A stretch of 64,000 nucleotides of DNA from Epithemia pelagica (lineage: Eukaryota; Bacillariophyta; Bacillariophyceae; Surirellales; Surirellaceae). The stretch is from the NCBI GenBank assembly GCA_946965045.2, contig OX337228.1, positions 4,464,001 to 4,528,000 on the forward strand, written 5' to 3'. Under the pieces are notes generated by a model. The model did not search any database. It worked only from the letters and a program-made list of their open reading frames with translations, and was not told the origin of the DNA. Positions 62,170 through 64,000 of this stretch are shown piece after piece; within the stretch, counting starts at the first letter, position 1, and every line of letters begins with the position of its first letter. The translations under genes and the position numbers were made by a program.

Positions 62170-62512
62170 ACCGGTCCACGTTATTAAAACTACTCATTTG
62201 TTAGGGAGATGTTTTCGGAATTTACACCCATTATCGATCTTTCATTTTCTTGTTACAAGGGTAACAGAAGCAATTGGAAGAAACAGTTGTAGTCTTTACT
62301 TCTCTTGCTCTCCTACAATAAGGGAGTAGGAGTATACTGGGAGTTGGAACACGGGTTGCTTTGCTGGGTACTCCTACATACCTAGTTAACCTCTTAAGGC
62401 GAAGATACGTAGGCAAACTAGTAGCCGCCCTAGGCCATCTGGTATTCCGGAACTGTCCCGCCATTTGCATCCTACCATTATATGGGTACATGGCACCACG
62501 ATCGTATATCAA

Positions 62513-62528
62513 CTACTCCCAGGAGTAG
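62513..62528. repeat. 16-bp palindrome of the CTACTCC family
   Basis: CTACTCCCAGGAGTAG differs from the copy at 53961-53976 only at the central base. It is followed by CTCTAGAGGTAGAG, similar to the tail of the other copies. Confidence 0.8.
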
Positions 62529-62637
62529 CTCTAGAGGTAGAGGTACTGGAGCAAAAGCTACTCTTGCTATCTTTAATTTATGGTCCCGGTCGCACATAGT
62601 CATGATGAGCAAATCGCAAAATCGCGGGATGGGCTGT

Positions 62638-62697
62638 AAAAGCGCGACGCGATTTGGAAGAAATTTTGGTGAGCGTGAGCACCAAAATCGCGCTTTT
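62638..62697. promoter_or_regulatory. nested inverted repeat just upstream of the PEX6-like start
   Basis: Outer arms AAAAGCGCG (62638-62646) and CGCGCTTTT (62689-62697) and inner arms ATTTTGGTG (62663-62671) and CACCAAAAT (62680-62688) form a long stem with a one-sided bulge and an 8-nt loop. CAAAATCGCG occurs twice nearby. It ends 30 bp before the ATG at 62728, so it probably lies in the 5' leader. Confidence 0.6.
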
Positions 62698-62727
62698 GCG
62701 CGACGATAGAATGGGCCCTCACAAGAA

Positions 62728-64000
62728 ATGTCGATCCTTCGATTGAGCGACTTCTGTGCCAAACCATTTGATCCACTCCATGTGCGACTTCGACTGCTTG
62801 AATGCGATGGAAGCATTCAATATCCAGAAGATTCCATCCAGTGTCATACCACAGCTATCGTTATCGTTACGATCGGCTTGCTTCGACGTCTCTCGCTTCG
62901 TAACGGAAGCGTAGTTTGGATCCGACCAACCGCTGAACAAACTGACAAAGGACGGTCGGAAAATGAGAGCCTTCCGAAAGGAATGATTTATCCAAAAAAA
63001 GGAACAATTGCAGCAAGACTTTATATGAATAACGATGACGTCCCACATCATCACACTTATGATATTATTCTCATTCATCCCATGACTGCAATTAATCTCG
63101 GGTTCTTTCCCAGTTGGAATACGAGAATCGATGCACTTGTGCTTCCATGTCGGTTTCGTTCCTTGAAGGAACTCTCCGTTGCTCGCAAAGTGACACTTCG
63201 TCCTTGGGGGAAATATCCGCAAGTGCCTCCATTGGGTAATGTCATGGATACAGCGAGTGTAACCTCTGACGACTCATGGATTCAACCAGGCTGCCTTCTA
63301 CAACCGGGGAAACTCTTCTCGATTGCTCATCGAAGACCAGAGACCGGCGTTGAGCAACACGATCACATTGCAGCGCGGATGTCATACTTTCAAGTTGTCG
63401 AAGTGATTTCAGACAATGGCAGACCTGATATGTCCCACTCATCTTATCTGATGAATTATGATGACAGCAAAACGGAGAACTTACCTTCGCTTTACCGCTC
63501 AGATCGAAGCACATCGTACAGAATGGAGACAATAACAAGGCCTTGGACATGTCCGCAACTCCCCTGTTTGTTCACTCACGATCACCCTGAGGGACATATA
63601 TCATGGAGTGCTCCTCCTCATCCCAATGTATCGCAGTTAGTTGATTCCATGAAATTGCCGGGCACTGCCACACCCTATCAACGAATCTTGACAGTATTGG
63701 GAAACTCGTCTGAGCATGGCGTGGAGAGCGCCGTTCGCACTGCAGCAGCGAGATCTGGTAGACGCTGTTTGACAGTTCACGGATTGGCAGCGCACGCTCA
63801 TCGGTGCACGGGTCTAGTGCGATCGGCAGGATTGATAGATAAGCTTTCCGGATTGAAACTGGCTTTGAGCCAAGCGTATGCTTCAGCTCCCTGTGTTTTG
63901 TTCCTGATGGATTTTGATTTGGAGTTGACTTCCCAAGATGTTCGACTGCGGCACGATGAAGAATCTAGGTTTCTATCCCTTCTTACGACCCGTGATGGCA
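62728..64000 (+). CDS. PEX6-like AAA-type ATPase, N-terminal part (runs off the window)
   Basis: An open frame of 424 codons from ATG 62728 to the window end without a stop. The N-terminal domain is beta-rich (DPLHVRLRLLECDG, TIAARLYMNN, LVLPCRFRSLKELSVARKVT, MSYFQVVEVISDNGRP). The last 100 residues resemble the degenerate first AAA module of PEX6: ILTVLGNSSEHGVESAVRTA in place of Walker A, IDKLSGLKLALSQAYASAPC and VLFLMDFDLEL in place of Walker B. PEX6 with PEX1 extracts the PEX5 receptor from peroxisomes. The identification would be settled by the second AAA domain, which is outside the window; PEX1 or another AAA protein remains possible. Confidence 0.55.
   Translation, partial: MSILRLSDFCAKPFDPLHVRLRLLECDGSIQYPEDSIQCHTTAIVIVTIGLLRRLSLRNGSVVWIRPTAEQTDKGRSENESLPKGMIYPKKGTIAARLYMNNDDVPHHHTYDIILIHPMTAINLGFFPSWNTRIDALVLPCRFRSLKELSVARKVTLRPWGKYPQVPPLGNVMDTASVTSDDSWIQPGCLLQPGKLFSIAHRRPETGVEQHDHIAARMSYFQVVEVISDNGRPDMSHSSYLMNYDDSKTENLPSLYRSDRSTSYRMETITRPWTCPQLPCLFTHDHPEGHISWSAPPHPNVSQLVDSMKLPGTATPYQRILTVLGNSSEHGVESAVRTAAARSGRRCLTVHGLAAHAHRCTGLVRSAGLIDKLSGLKLALSQAYASAPCVLFLMDFDLELTSQDVRLRHDEESRFLSLLTTRDG

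Larger units (their letters stand above)
62170..62727. other. intergenic region with palindromes and a long hairpin
   Basis: 558 bp between the coiled-coil gene and the PEX6-like gene. It holds GGAGTAG/ACTCCTAC units near 62322-62390, the 16-bp palindrome at 62513-62528 and the nested hairpin at 62638-62697, listed separately. Confidence 0.5.

Noticed and set aside
1..64000. CRISPR arrays, rRNA operons, tRNA genes and bacterial-style operons
   Set aside because: I saw no regularly spaced repeats, no rRNA-like blocks and no cloverleaf I could support; tRNA detection by eye is limited, so a covariance-model scan would be needed to exclude them.

Overview
The window reads as nuclear DNA of a photosynthetic stramenopile, most likely a pennate diatom. 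Genes are dense. GT-AG introns are short (61-160 bp). Most genes are eukaryotic housekeeping genes. Several proteins begin with a signal peptide whose cleavage site is followed by Phe (A|F-type), the bipartite signature that sends proteins into a secondary plastid of red-algal origin. The single large mobile element is a Ty1/copia retrotransposon of the kind common in diatoms. The species cannot be fixed from sequence alone.

Layout, left to right: PRP28-type spliceosomal helicase (+) and a UbiE/COQ5 methyltransferase (-), whose stop codons overlap; two unrecognised genes facing each other (3735-7139); a secreted WW-domain Pro/Gln-rich protein (+); a PPR protein with a GNAT-like C-terminus (-); a USP-type deubiquitinase with a signal peptide (+); a plastid-type RluA/RluD pseudouridine synthase (-); APC2 (+); pyrroline-5-carboxylate reductase (-); Pescadillo (-); a convergent Tha4-like/Hcf106-like pair of thylakoid Tat components; an SLC49/FLVCR-like MFS transporter with large low-complexity regions (+); delta-COP (-); CTF4/AND-1 (+).

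An intact copia element (32513-38739, minus strand, target duplication AACGG) follows CTF4. After it come a SHAQKYF MYB factor (+), a PIP kinase (-), TAF5 (-), RAD50 with two microexons and one apparent frameshift (+), a 2OG-Fe(II) dioxygenase-like protein (+), a predicted Tat-dependent thylakoid-lumen protein (-), a TXNDC9-like thioredoxin-fold protein (-), an LRR protein (-), a DUF3082-like plastid membrane protein (+), a coiled-coil protein (+) and the 5' part of a PEX6-like AAA ATPase running off the right end.

There is no operon logic. Genes mostly alternate in strand, sharing compact bidirectional promoters (about 180-730 bp) and short convergent 3' gaps. Loose themes are genome maintenance and cell cycle (APC2, CTF4, RAD50), ribosome and RNA work (PRP28, Pescadillo, pseudouridine synthase, PPR), and plastid biogenesis (two Tat subunits, a likely Tat substrate, the DUF3082-like protein). 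I found no clearly new multi-gene system. The most distinctive items are the RAD50 microexons, the PPR-GNAT architecture, the secreted WW/PPxY protein, the Tat gene pair and a dispersed intergenic CTACTCC/GGAGTAG palindrome family.
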